From Bradyrhizobium tropiciagri (lineage in GTDB: Bacteria; Pseudomonadota; Alphaproteobacteria; Rhizobiales; Xanthobacteraceae): a stretch of 64,000 nt of DNA. A model generated the notes under the pieces. That model was not told the origin of the DNA. It worked only from the letters and a program-made list of their open reading frames with translations, and did no database searches. Numbering within the stretch: the first letter of the stretch is position 1; the number at the start of each line of letters is the position of its first letter. This document shows, in pieces, positions 52,278 to 61,411 of this stretch. The DNA lies in contig NZ_JAFCKH010000008.1 in NCBI RefSeq assembly GCF_018130505.1, positions 1 through 64,000 of the forward strand, given 5' to 3'. Made by a program: the position numbers and the translations under genes.

Positions 52278-53312
52278 TTACATTCTGCCAGCTGGCAACG
52301 AAACAGCGTTCGGGTTCGCGCGAAAACGCCGCACGGTCAGTCCGGCCAGGATCAGACCAAGGACAAGGAAAACCGCCCCGCCGGTCACGCCGACACGATC
52401 CTGAGCGAGGTGCTCGGCCGCGTCGCCCAAGATCAGGGGGCGGGCGTCCGGCCTGCCGTTGAGGTAGCGGATCTTCGTCTGCGTGACGGTCTGGACGTCG
52501 TTGCGCGTAATCTGTCGCCAGAACCCCGCGCTGATATGAGTTGGTCCGAACGTCTGCCTTTGACCGGCCTTGTCGGTCCACGCCAACGTGACGAGGTAAC
52601 TGGGGGCATCTCCGGCCTTGTGCACCTCAGCGACCGCGCGCGTGATATCCGCAGTAGCTTCGTCGCCGTGGTCGAGCATCTCTGCGGCGGCCCGCTGCTC
52701 CAGATAGGAGCTGACCAGCATGTAGGCTCCAAACGGAATTAGCATCGCCGTCATCAGCGCCAGATAGACGGGAAATGGGCGTCGTTGCCTTTCCTCAATT
52801 TCCGCAGGGCCGAGGCCGTGCCTTCGCGCCGACCATTTTTGCCAGCCAATTACCGCCACCAGCAAGACGGCGAGCAACACCGTCAATTGCTCCATGAAGC
52901 CGGACTGCGACCGGATATGCTGTAACCGCTCGCTCGCATCCTCAATGATCACCGGGAGCGACGAATCCTCGTCAATGGCACGAATGGCCACTGGGACAAG
53001 CCTGACTTGATTGCCCACCAAAATGCGCGCCGCAAACGCACTGCTCACCCCAATGCCCGCCCGCGTGCGTTCAATCCCATCTTTTCCAGTCCACCGTACT
53101 CCGATCGACAAATGTTCGTCGACGTAGCGGGGCCATCCGTGGTCGAACGAAAACGGAAACCGGGATGGCGTTTCGTCCGCCGACGTGATGGTCCCTGTCG
53201 TGACATAGCCATCGCGCATGACACGCTCGATGTCCCGCTGATTCCAGTGAAGGCCCAACACCGTCAGCGCCGGCACGATGAAGCCTAGAATCAGAAAGCC
53301 ACGTAACGTCAT
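52278..53312 (-). CDS. DUF3592-type membrane protein
   Basis: 344 residues. An N-terminal membrane helix (~4-22), an extracytoplasmic beta-rich segment (DGYVTTGTITSADET and SIGVRWTGKDG, about 35-120), two central helices (~138-158 and ~180-202), a second similar beta-rich segment and a final helix (~305-325) are seen. The repeated 'ATGxI' beta units match the DUF3592 pattern. The role is unknown. It is a single gene, and its base composition is slightly less GC-rich than its neighbours. Confidence 0.7.
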   Translation of the reverse strand: MTLRGFLILGFIVPALTVLGLHWNQRDIERVMRDGYVTTGTITSADETPSRFPFSFDHGWPRYVDEHLSIGVRWTGKDGIERTRAGIGVSSAFAARILVGNQVRLVPVAIRAIDEDSSLPVIIEDASERLQHIRSQSGFMEQLTVLLAVLLVAVIGWQKWSARRHGLGPAEIEERQRRPFPVYLALMTAMLIPFGAYMLVSSYLEQRAAAEMLDHGDEATADITRAVAEVHKAGDAPSYLVTLAWTDKAGQRQTFGPTHISAGFWRQITRNDVQTVTQTKIRYLNGRPDARPLILGDAAEHLAQDRVGVTGGAVFLVLGLILAGLTVRRFRANPNAVSLPAGRM

Positions 53313-53480
53313 GCCGCACCTGCATCCGAAGGTTGCTCCTTGCGCACATCTCTATCCGCCGTGCGACGTTACCGCAAGTTGCTTTGCTTGGCCGACGACA
53401 ACCTGGTTCCTCGCAAAAATTGTGTTGTGAGAGTGAGACGTGACCCCAGCGTCACGCAACAGCATGCCGCGCGGTAACGG

Positions 53481-53500
53481 GTCCCGGCTTTCGCCGGGAC
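53481..53500. repeat. Short GTCCCGGC hairpin repeat
   Basis: GTCCCGGC and GCCGGGAC pair around a 4-base loop, followed by GAC. It has the same core as the hairpin at 124-149 and lies 21 bases beyond the stop of the ferredoxin oxidoreductase gene (minus strand). The rest of 53313-53521 shows nothing. Confidence 0.6.
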
Positions 53501-53521
53501 GACATCGAATTTGCGGCTCCC

Positions 53522-56500
53522 CTACTCCGCCGCCATCTGCCGCGGCGCCGGCGGCGGGTTGGCGAGGTCGGCGGCGAGTTGCGCGTAGCGAACCTTTGCC
53601 TCCGCGATCGCCTTTTCCTTCACCGGACCGTAGCCGCGGATACGATCGGGCAGTGACAGCAGTTCGACCGCGATGTCGTGATTGAGCGGCGACAGCAGGT
53701 TCAGCACCGTCGCAACGTCCTTCTCGTAGCCTGCGATCAGATCGCGCTCGACCTTGCGGTCGGCGTGATAGCCGAACACGTCGAGCGGCGTGCCGCGCAG
53801 GAAGCGGAACCTTGCCAGCATCTTGAATGCCGACATCATCCACGAGCCGAACGCGCGCTTCTTCGGCCGGCCCTGTGCATCGAGTCCGCCGCCGAGGATC
53901 GGCGGCGCGAGATTGAAGTTGAACTTGAACTCGCCCTCGAACTGGTCGCGCAGCTGCTTCTCGAAACGGCCGTCGGTGAACAGCCGCGCCACCTCGTACT
54001 CGTCCTTGTAGGCGAGCAGCTTGGCGTAGTTGATCGCGACCGCGCGCGGCAGCGCCTCGCCATAGCCGCCCTTGCCGGCGGCATCGCGGACCTGGTCGGC
54101 CAGCTTGCGATAACGTTTTGCGAGACGCGAGCTCTGGTAGTCGGTCAATAGCCCCATGCGATGGGTGATGATCTCGTCGAGCGACATCGCATCCAGCGAC
54201 TTCGGCGGGGCGACCTCGTCATCCTGCCCCTTCATCATCAAAGCCAGCCGCGCCGGATCGACTGCGGCGAGGCGTCCGAGCCGGAACGCCTCGGTGTTCA
54301 TCTTGATGGCGACCCCGTTGACCTCGATCGCCTTCTCGATCGCCTCGGCCGACAGCGGCAGCAGGCCGCGCTGGTAGGCAAATCCCATCATCATCATGTT
54401 GGTGGCAATGGAGTCGCCAAGCAACGTCTCGGCAGGCTTGGTGAAGTCGAAGAACGCAGAGTCCTTGCGCAGCTCGGTCTCCAGCACGCTGTTGACCTTG
54501 CGGCTCTGGAAGTTGAAGTCGCGGTTCAAGATGAAATCCGCGGTCGGGATCACGTGGCTGTTGATGATGCCGACGGTGCGGTTCGCATCACAGAGCGAGA
54601 TGGTGTCCTTGGAGACCGCCACCACCTCATCGGCCGCCAGCACGAGATCGGCGGTACCGGTCACGATGCGCGAGCAGGTCACGTCGGCGGTGTGCTCGGA
54701 GAGCCGGACGTGGCTCAGCACCGCGCCGCCCTTCTGCGCCAGCCCGGACATGTCGAGGATCATCGAGGCCTTGCCCTCGATATGCGCGGCCATGCCGAGC
54801 AGCGCGCCGATCGTCAGCACGCCGGTGCCGCCGACGCCGCCGACCGCGATGTTGTAGGGCCGGTCGAGCGCGGGCTTCGAGGCCGGCTCCGGCAAGGCGC
54901 CGATATCGCCGAGCTCGGCGGGCGCCCGCTGCCGCAGCTTGCCGCCGTCGACCGTGACGAACGACGGACAGAAGCCCTTTACGCAGGAGTAGTCCTTGTT
55001 GCAGGTCGACTGGTTGATGGTGCGCTTGCGCCCAAGCTCGGTCTCCAGCGGCTCGACCGAGATGCAGTTCGACTGCACCGAGCAGTCGCCGCAGCCCTCG
55101 CAGACCGCTGGATTGATGATTACGCGGCGCTGCGGATCCTCCATCAGGCCGCGCTTGCGGCGGCGGCGCTTCTCGGCGGCACAGGTCTGCACGAACACGA
55201 TCGCCGACGTGCCCTTGGTGTCGCGGCACATCTTCTGGACGTTCTCGAGTTCGTCGCGATGGAACAGCTTCACGCCCGGCGCGATGGTGTCGGCCGGATA
55301 GGCGTCGGGATTTTCCGAGACCAGGTAGATCTCGCGGATGCCTTCGGCGTGAAGTTGTTGCGTGATCTGCTGCGGCGACAGATCGCCGTCGTGGCGCTGG
55401 CCGCCGGTCATCGCGACGGCGTCGTTGTAGAGGATCTTGTAGGTGATGTTGGCCTTGGAGGCGACCGCCTGGCGGATCGCCAGAATGCCGGAATGGAAGT
55501 AGGTGCCGTCGCCGAGATTGGCGAAGATGTGGTTCTCGTTGGTGAACGGGGCCACGCCGACCCACGGCACGCCCTCGCCGCCCATATGCGTGAACGTCTC
55601 CGTCGAGCGGTTCATCCACAGTGCCATGAAGTGGCAGCCGATGCCGGCCAGCGCGCGGCTGCCTTCCGGCACCTTGGTCGAGGTGTTGTGCGGACAACCC
55701 GAGCAGAAATACGGCGTGCGGCTGACCGGAGCCGTCGCCTGCATCTGGCTCGACTGCCGGCCGTTGAACCAGTCGGCCTTGGCGCGCAGCATCTCCGCGA
55801 TTTCGGGATTGAGATTGAGCCGAAGCAGCCGCTCGGTGAGCGAGCTCGCCAGCGAGGCGACGCTGAGCTCGGCGGCGAAGGTCAGGAAGCGCTTGTCGTG
55901 ATCGTCCATCTTGCCGACGATGCGCGGGCGCACGTCGTCGCGCCAATTGAACAGCTCCTGCTTGACCTGGTTCTCGACGATCTCGCGGCGCTCCTCCACG
56001 ATGAAGATCTCCTCGAGACCGACGGCAAAGTTGCGCACGCCTTCCGGCTCCAGCGGCCAGGGCATGCCGATCTTGTAGAGGCGGATGCCGATCTTGGCGG
56101 CGATCTCCGGCGTGATGCCGAGTTCGCGCAGCGCCTGGCGGATATCCTCATAGCTCTTGCCGGACGCCATGATGCCGTAGCGCGCGTTCGGCGAATCCAT
56201 GGTGATGCGGTTGACCTTGTTCGCGCGCGCGAAGGCGATCGCGGCGAAGCCCTTGTAGTCCTGCAATCGCCGGTCCTGCTCGAAGCGGTCGTCGGGCCAG
56301 CGGATGTTGAGGCCGCCCGGCGGCAGCTCAAAATCACTCGGAATAATGAACGGCGTCATCTCGTCGGTGAGATCGATCTCGGCCGTGGTCTCGACCGTCT
56401 CGGTGATCACCTTCATACCGACCCAGCAGCCCGAATAGCGCGACATCGCGATACCCAAGAGGCCCATCTCGATCATTTCATGGATGCTGGAGGGGTAGAG

Positions 56501-57016
56501 GTAGGGCATCAGTGCGGAGATGAAGGCGTGGTCGGACTGATGCGGGACGGTGGAGGACTTTGCACCGTGATCGTCACCGGCAAGGCAGAGCACGCCGCCA
56601 TGCTTGGCGGAGCCGGCGGCATTGCCGTGACGGAACACGTCGCCGCAGCGGTCGACGCCGGGGCCCTTGCCATACCAGATGCCGACCACGCCGTCGTATT
56701 TGGCGCCGGGCGACAGGCCGAGCTGCTGCGAGCCCCAGATCGCGGTGGCCGCGAGATCCTCGTTCACACCGGGCTGGAATTTGACGTTGTATTGCTCGAG
56801 ATGCTTGCGCGCTGCGAACAGCTGCTGGTCATAACCGCCGAGCGGGGAACCGCGATAGCCGGAGACGAAGCCCGCGGTGTTGAGGCCTGCGGCACGGTCG
56901 CGCCTGATCTGCGCCATGGGCAGGCGGACCAGCGCCTGAATGCCGGTCAGGAAAACGTGACCGCTGCCCTGGGTGTATTTCTGATCGAGACTGATAGGAC
57001 CCTGGTTGATACCCAT
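53522..57016 (-). CDS. Indolepyruvate ferredoxin oxidoreductase family protein (fused subunits)
   Basis: 1164 residues, the length of the single-chain enzymes that join the IorA and IorB parts. It converts a 2-keto acid (indolepyruvate or another aryl/branched keto acid) to the acyl-CoA with thiamine diphosphate. The N-terminal pyrimidine-binding part begins HVFLTGIQALVRLPMAQ; a TPP-binding region is around 465-530 (GGEGVPWVGVAPF, NLGDGTYFHSG). A Cys-rich ferredoxin-like segment follows (CEGCGDCSVQSNC, then CNKDYSCVKGFCPSF, about 645-700), and the gamma-type part contains GGVGGTGVLTIGAL (~735). It is a single gene, diverging from the cytochrome gene. Confidence 0.93.
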   Translation of the reverse strand: MGINQGPISLDQKYTQGSGHVFLTGIQALVRLPMAQIRRDRAAGLNTAGFVSGYRGSPLGGYDQQLFAARKHLEQYNVKFQPGVNEDLAATAIWGSQQLGLSPGAKYDGVVGIWYGKGPGVDRCGDVFRHGNAAGSAKHGGVLCLAGDDHGAKSSTVPHQSDHAFISALMPYLYPSSIHEMIEMGLLGIAMSRYSGCWVGMKVITETVETTAEIDLTDEMTPFIIPSDFELPPGGLNIRWPDDRFEQDRRLQDYKGFAAIAFARANKVNRITMDSPNARYGIMASGKSYEDIRQALRELGITPEIAAKIGIRLYKIGMPWPLEPEGVRNFAVGLEEIFIVEERREIVENQVKQELFNWRDDVRPRIVGKMDDHDKRFLTFAAELSVASLASSLTERLLRLNLNPEIAEMLRAKADWFNGRQSSQMQATAPVSRTPYFCSGCPHNTSTKVPEGSRALAGIGCHFMALWMNRSTETFTHMGGEGVPWVGVAPFTNENHIFANLGDGTYFHSGILAIRQAVASKANITYKILYNDAVAMTGGQRHDGDLSPQQITQQLHAEGIREIYLVSENPDAYPADTIAPGVKLFHRDELENVQKMCRDTKGTSAIVFVQTCAAEKRRRRKRGLMEDPQRRVIINPAVCEGCGDCSVQSNCISVEPLETELGRKRTINQSTCNKDYSCVKGFCPSFVTVDGGKLRQRAPAELGDIGALPEPASKPALDRPYNIAVGGVGGTGVLTIGALLGMAAHIEGKASMILDMSGLAQKGGAVLSHVRLSEHTADVTCSRIVTGTADLVLAADEVVAVSKDTISLCDANRTVGIINSHVIPTADFILNRDFNFQSRKVNSVLETELRKDSAFFDFTKPAETLLGDSIATNMMMMGFAYQRGLLPLSAEAIEKAIEVNGVAIKMNTEAFRLGRLAAVDPARLALMMKGQDDEVAPPKSLDAMSLDEIITHRMGLLTDYQSSRLAKRYRKLADQVRDAAGKGGYGEALPRAVAINYAKLLAYKDEYEVARLFTDGRFEKQLRDQFEGEFKFNFNLAPPILGGGLDAQGRPKKRAFGSWMMSAFKMLARFRFLRGTPLDVFGYHADRKVERDLIAGYEKDVATVLNLLSPLNHDIAVELLSLPDRIRGYGPVKEKAIAEAKVRYAQLAADLANPPPAPRQMAAE

Positions 57017-57250
57017 TTAGCCCTCTGTTCGTTGGCCGCGACTAGTCAGTTTTAGCTAGTCATCCGAGCTTGTTAGAACCAGTCTATGTCGGATTTTCCG
57101 CCTCGCGCAGCACAATTCTGAGCAATGAAGCCCGGTCCTCGAAAATCGCAACATCGTGCCGGGAATATCGGAGCGCCGTTTCGGTTTCTGTCGCAGGACG
57201 GGCCTGCGGCGAAATGGCGTAACGCGTCCTGTGGAGCGGAGGACGGAAGG

Positions 57251-58471
57251 ATGCGGTGTCGAGCGGCCACCGTTGCACTGGCGGCCCTGCTGTCATGCGC
57301 CGTATTGGCGCCTCGCGCAGGCGCCGCCGAATCGTCCGAGGACGTGATTGCGCGCGGCAAGGCGCTCACGACCGCGGGAGATTGCGCGAGCTGCCACACC
57401 GCCGATCCAGCAAAACCGTTTGCCGGCGGCAAGCGGATCGACACGCCGTTCGGCGCGGTGTTTTCGCCGAACCTGACGCCCGACCGCGATACCGGTATCG
57501 GCGGCTGGAGCGACGATGATTTCGTCCGCGCGCTGCGCACCGGCGTCTCGCCGAACGGAACGCATTACTATCCCGCCTTCCCCTACCCCTATTTCACCAA
57601 GCTGATCCGCGGCGACATGCTGGCGATCCGCGCCTATCTCGCGACGCTCGCACCGGTCGGCAACAAGGCGCCGCCGCCGCAGCTGCGCTGGCCGCTGAAT
57701 TATCGCGTGCTGATGCGGGCATGGAACTATCTGTTCTTCACCCCGGGCATCATCCAGCCGGACCAGGGCAAGAGCCCGGAGTGGAATCGCGGCCGCTATC
57801 TGGTCGAGGGCCTCGCCCATTGCGGCGCCTGCCATACGCCGAAGAACGGCTTCGGCGCCGACAGGCATGACCAGGCGTTCGGCGGCGGCATGGTCGATGG
57901 CATGTTCGCGCCGCGGCTCGATGATGCCGATCGCAGCGGGCTGAAGTCGTGGAGCGTCGACGACATCGTCGAGTATCTGCAGAGCGGTCGCAACGGGCGC
58001 AGCCATGCCGGTCCATTGATGTCCGAGGTGGTGGTGAATTCGACGTCGAAGATGAGCGATGCGGATGTGCGTGCCATCGCGGTCTATCTGAAGAGCCTGC
58101 AGGCCGGTGCGCCCGAGCCCGTGGTCACCCCGCCCTCAGCTGCACAGATGAGCGATGGCGAGCGGATCTATCGCGGCGCCTGCGTCGCCTGCCACGAACT
58201 CGACGGCTCCGGCGCGCCGCGGATCTATCCGCCGCTGCCGGGCAACGCCAACCTGCAATCGGCCAATCCGGCGAGCACGCTGCGCATCATCCTCGACGGC
58301 GCCCAGACCGTGACCACGCCGCGGGCGCCGAACGCCGGCTCGATGCCGGCCTATCCGAAGCTGAGCGATCAGGAGATCGCCGATGTCGCGACCTATATCC
58401 GAAATTCCTGGGGCAATGCGGCGCCGGCGGTGACCGCCGACGAAGTCGCAAGGGCGCGCCAGATGAAATAG
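57251..58471 (+). CDS. Triheme cytochrome c (alcohol/aldehyde dehydrogenase subunit-like)
   Basis: 406 residues from the ATG at 57251, chosen because GGAGG lies 8 bases upstream and a signal peptide follows (VALAALLSCAVLAPRAGAAE). Three c-type heme sites are present: C45ASC48H49, C191GAC194H195 and C311VAC314H315. The layout fits the cytochrome subunits of membrane-bound alcohol, aldehyde or gluconate dehydrogenases (AdhB-like), which pass electrons to ubiquinone in the periplasm. No dehydrogenase gene is adjacent, so its redox partner is encoded elsewhere. Confidence 0.92.
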   Translation: MRCRAATVALAALLSCAVLAPRAGAAESSEDVIARGKALTTAGDCASCHTADPAKPFAGGKRIDTPFGAVFSPNLTPDRDTGIGGWSDDDFVRALRTGVSPNGTHYYPAFPYPYFTKLIRGDMLAIRAYLATLAPVGNKAPPPQLRWPLNYRVLMRAWNYLFFTPGIIQPDQGKSPEWNRGRYLVEGLAHCGACHTPKNGFGADRHDQAFGGGMVDGMFAPRLDDADRSGLKSWSVDDIVEYLQSGRNGRSHAGPLMSEVVVNSTSKMSDADVRAIAVYLKSLQAGAPEPVVTPPSAAQMSDGERIYRGACVACHELDGSGAPRIYPPLPGNANLQSANPASTLRIILDGAQTVTTPRAPNAGSMPAYPKLSDQEIADVATYIRNSWGNAAPAVTADEVARARQMK

Positions 58472-58475
58472 CCGC

Positions 58476-59120
58476 TCACCGCTCCTCCCCGGTGAACACG
58501 AATTTCGGCATCTCCCATTTGTAGCGGATCGCGAGCAGTCGGAACGTCAGGCCGAGCGCGAAGGTCAGCAGCACGGCCCAGAACGTATCGTTCAGTTGCA
58601 ACTTGAGGGCAGCCGCATAGAACAGCCCGGTGACGACGGAGACGCTGGCGTACAGTTCGCTGCGAAACAGCAGCGGCACGTCGTTGCAGAGGATGTCGCG
58701 CAGCACGCCGCCGGCGCAGCCGGTGATCATGCCGGAGACGATCACGATCGCGACGGGAACGCCGAGCTGCCAGGCCACGTCGCAGCCGGCCATGGTGAAC
58801 ACCACGAGCCCGATCGCATCGAGCACGAGAAAGGCGAGATTGAGCCGGACCACCAGCCGCGCCAGCAGGATGGTGACGAAGGCCGCCGCCCCTGCGACGA
58901 CGAGATAGATCGGATGCGCGACCCAGAGCAGTGGATAATGCCCGAGCAGCACGTCGCGGATGGTGCCGCCGCCGAGCGCGGTGATGGCGCCGAGCATGCA
59001 GACGCCGGCCCAATCCATGCTGCGCCTGCCGGCCGCCAGCGCCGCCGTCATCGACTGCGCCGCCACCGCGATGAACGAGAGCACATGCAGCACCGAATCG
59101 GTGGGCGGCAGGGTCCACAT
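58476..59120 (-). CDS. TRIC-type cation channel (UPF0126 family)
   Basis: 214 residues from the ATG at 59120 (GAGG nine bases upstream); an in-frame ATG at 59135 has no ribosome site. Seven membrane helices fall into two homologous halves, each ending in the family motif: GGGTIRDVLLG and GGVLRDILCN. Bacterial TRIC homologues form trimeric monovalent-cation channels (recalled); a transporter role for glycine or other solutes has also been proposed. It converges with the cytochrome gene, with only 4 bases between stop codons. Confidence 0.9.
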   Translation of the reverse strand: MWTLPPTDSVLHVLSFIAVAAQSMTAALAAGRRSMDWAGVCMLGAITALGGGTIRDVLLGHYPLLWVAHPIYLVVAGAAAFVTILLARLVVRLNLAFLVLDAIGLVVFTMAGCDVAWQLGVPVAIVIVSGMITGCAGGVLRDILCNDVPLLFRSELYASVSVVTGLFYAAALKLQLNDTFWAVLLTFALGLTFRLLAIRYKWEMPKFVFTGEER

Positions 59121-59266
59121 TGAAAACGGCCTCATGAAACGGGCATGGAACCGGCGAATCGCGGTTCCATCATGAACTGGTTGCAAGCTTGGCGCGGAAC
59201 ATCCTCGCGCGCCAGCCATTGTCCTGCTGCGATTAGCCTTTGGGGTGCTAACGGAGGAACTTTGAA

Positions 59267-59686
59267 ATGGCTATCCAACCTGACGATCCGTATCGCGCCA
59301 ACCTGACCGATGAGGAGATCCGCCGTCAGGCGCGCTTCAACAGTCTCGACAATGAGTTGCAGCCCGATCCGGAACTCCAGGAGGGTCCGGCCAGCGGAAC
59401 CAAGGTCGCGATGTTCGCAGTTGCAATCGCGGTGGTCTTGGGCGCGCTGTTCTATGGGCTGAACAACACGTCGGTGAACCAGGCGAGCACGACGCCGTCG
59501 AGCCAGACCGCGCAGACGCAGCCGGCCAATCCCGCCGGGGCGCCTCCGGGCATGCGCGACGTGACGCCGAAACCCAACAGCGGGCCGGGCACGACCACTG
59601 GCGCCGCGCCGGCGCAGCCCGCTTCACCGCCGGCCGCCAAGGAACCGGCCGCGCCGTCGGATTCGACCGGCGACAAGGCCAAGTAA
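59267..59686 (+). CDS. Single-pass membrane protein with Pro/Ala/Thr-rich tail
   Basis: 139 residues. A charged cytoplasmic N-terminus (PYRANLTDEEIRRQARFNSLDNEL) precedes one membrane helix (VAMFAVAIAVVLGALFYGL, about 47-65). A disordered tail of ~70 residues rich in Pro, Ala, Thr and Ser follows. No enzyme motif is present. GGAGG precedes the ATG. It ends shortly before a strong terminator and is probably a single-gene unit. Confidence 0.75.
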   Translation: MAIQPDDPYRANLTDEEIRRQARFNSLDNELQPDPELQEGPASGTKVAMFAVAIAVVLGALFYGLNNTSVNQASTTPSSQTAQTQPANPAGAPPGMRDVTPKPNSGPGTTTGAAPAQPASPPAAKEPAAPSDSTGDKAK

Positions 59687-59735
59687 CCCGACCAAGTAGC
59701 CTGAACCAAACAAGTCTTCACACGACAATGACGGT

Positions 59736-59767
59736 GCAGCGGGCCTGAACGGGCCCGCTGCTTTTTT
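59736..59767 (+). terminator. Intrinsic terminator
   Basis: A perfect 10-bp stem (GCAGCGGGCC with GGCCCGCTGC) around a 6-base loop is followed by six T residues. It ends the transcript of the gene at 59267-59686 and lies just before the stop of the convergent lyase gene. Confidence 0.9.
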
Positions 59768-59774
59768 GTGCCGG

Positions 59775-60587
59775 TTACTTGAACATCTTGTTGAGCTCGC
59801 CACCGGAATAGCCGTTGGCAAACTCGGCGAAGGTGCCCTTCTCGGCCATTTCCTTCGCGGCCTTCATGAAGCCGACCCAGGCCATCCGCGCCAGCGATCC
59901 GCCGACACTGATCCGCCGCACGCCGAGATCGGCGACCTCCTGCAGCGACAGGCCGGGCCCGCCGATCAGGAGATTGACCGGCTTGGGCACCACCGCCTTC
60001 ACGACGGCGGCGATGTCTTCCTTGGTCTTGATACCCGGCGAATACAGCACGTCGGCGCCGGCGTCGGAGTAGGCCTGCAGCCGCTCGATCACCAGCTTGA
60101 TGTCCTGCTTGCCCCACAGATACGCCTCGCAGCGGCCGGTCAGCAGCACGCCGGACTTATCTGCGTCGATGGCCTTGCGCGCCGCCTTGATGCGCTCCAC
60201 CGCGAGCTTGTGCTCGAACAGCGGATTGGCCGCATCGCCGGTAGAGTCCTCGATCGAGAGCCCGGCGACGCCGGTCTTCACGCCGCGTCCGACATTGATC
60301 GCGACCTTGTCAGGCTCGACGGCAAAGCCGCCCTCATAGTCCGCATTGACGGGAATATCGACCGCCGCGCACATCGCCGTCAGATGGTCGCAGACATCGT
60401 CGACGGTGACGCGGTTGTCGGCCTTGCCGATGGTCCATGCGAAACCCGCGCTGGTCGAGGCCAGCGCCTTGAAGCCGAGGTGCTGCAGCGCGAGCGCGCT
60501 GCCGACATCGAACGGGTTCGGGATGATGAAGCATCCGCTCTCGTGCAGCTTCTTGAAGGTGGCGCGTTTGTCAGCAGTTGGCAGCAT
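59775..60587 (-). CDS. Isocitrate lyase/PEP mutase-family protein
   Basis: 270 residues of the ICL/PEP-mutase TIM-barrel family. The segment VNADYEGGFA and the acidic GLSIEDSTGD bind the metal and substrate. The usual catalytic KKCGH of isocitrate lyases is replaced by GRCEAYLWG, as in oxaloacetate decarboxylase, 2-methylisocitrate lyase relatives and carboxyphosphonoenolpyruvate-type enzymes. It probably cleaves or rearranges a 2-keto dicarboxylate. It is a single gene; the exact substrate is open. Confidence 0.87.
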   Translation of the reverse strand: MLPTADKRATFKKLHESGCFIIPNPFDVGSALALQHLGFKALASTSAGFAWTIGKADNRVTVDDVCDHLTAMCAAVDIPVNADYEGGFAVEPDKVAINVGRGVKTGVAGLSIEDSTGDAANPLFEHKLAVERIKAARKAIDADKSGVLLTGRCEAYLWGKQDIKLVIERLQAYSDAGADVLYSPGIKTKEDIAAVVKAVVPKPVNLLIGGPGLSLQEVADLGVRRISVGGSLARMAWVGFMKAAKEMAEKGTFAEFANGYSGGELNKMFK

Positions 60588-60643
60588 CGCTCTCTCCCGG
60601 AGTTGGTTGGCGGCGCAGAGATAGGCGCGCGGACCGTCGCGCG

Positions 60644-60994
60644 CTAGTGTTGCTCATGCACCGCGCGGCTGTCCTTCGGCGCCTCGGCGCGTTCGTTGAG
60701 GCCATAGTCCCGCATCACGGTCGCAACCCGCAGGCGGTAGTTCTCGAAGATCTTGGCGCGCCCCTTGGCCTGTGTACGGCGGTGCTCGATGGTGTTGCGC
60801 CACGCCTCGACCGCGGCCTCGTCACGGAAGAATGACAGCGACACGAACTTGCCCTTCTCCGTGATGCTCTCGAACCGCTCGACCGAGATGAAGCCGTCGA
60901 TCTCCTGCAGCACCGGCTTCAATTCCGCAGCGAGATCGAAATAGTGTTGCCGTTCGTCCGGCTTCGGCCAGACTTCGAAGATCACAGCGATCAT
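60644..60994 (-). CDS. Antibiotic biosynthesis monooxygenase (ABM) domain protein
   Basis: 116 residues from the ATG at 60994 (GGAGG upstream). It has the ferredoxin-like ABM fold: IAVIFEVWPKPDERQHYFDLAAELKP, then FISVERFES and GKFVSLSFFRDEAAVEAWRN. Members are heme-degrading or quinone-forming monooxygenases or stress proteins. It lies 31 bases after the NIPSNAP-like gene on the same strand, so the two related folds are probably co-expressed. Confidence 0.85.
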   Translation of the reverse strand: MIAVIFEVWPKPDERQHYFDLAAELKPVLQEIDGFISVERFESITEKGKFVSLSFFRDEAAVEAWRNTIEHRRTQAKGRAKIFENYRLRVATVMRDYGLNERAEAPKDSRAVHEQH

Positions 60995-61025
60995 TGCTTC
61001 CTCCGCAGGGGTTGTCGTAGCGCGA

Positions 61026-61334
61026 CTATAGCTCGACCTTGCGCAGAAAGGTGCGTTCCTCCGCCAGGATGAAACGGTTTTCTTCGGCGAAGCTGAAGTT
61101 CGCCATGCTCTCGCTGTCCTGGCGCAGCCGCGCCCGATAGGCCTCATAGGCGGCTAGGTTCTCGAACGAGATCAGCGCGAAGGCGATGTTGTTGGTGCCC
61201 TCATGCGGCATCCAGTAGCCGAGCAGATCGCCGCCGCAGCGCGGGATGATCGAGAGCCAGTTCTTCGAGTACTGCTCGAACATCGCGCGCTTGAACGGAT
61301 CGAGCTGGTAGCGGATGAAGACGGTGATGGTCAT
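61026..61334 (-). CDS. NIPSNAP-family protein
   Basis: 102 residues from the ATG at 61334 (GAGGAG upstream). It has the small ferredoxin-like fold of NIPSNAP proteins: [40 protein letters not shown] and an aromatic [10 protein letters not shown]. The function is not known for bacteria. It diverges from the ArsR-family regulator gene, and their starts are 77 bases apart, so this regulator likely controls it and the ABM gene behind it. Confidence 0.83.
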   Translation of the reverse strand: MTITVFIRYQLDPFKRAMFEQYSKNWLSIIPRCGGDLLGYWMPHEGTNNIAFALISFENLAAYEAYRARLRQDSESMANFSFAEENRFILAEERTFLRKVEL

Positions 61335-61411
61335 GCTCTGCTCCTCGCAGTAACGGCACCGCACCACACTAGCCGCTTGCCCGACGTCGATGCTTCGGCT
61401 ATCGTCGAACA

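Noticed and set aside
54161-57055. A 964-codon open frame on the plus strand
   Set aside because: It lies wholly antisense to the ferredoxin oxidoreductase gene, has low-complexity Arg/Ala/Asp/Gly composition and no recognisable domain; long antisense frames are expected at this GC content.
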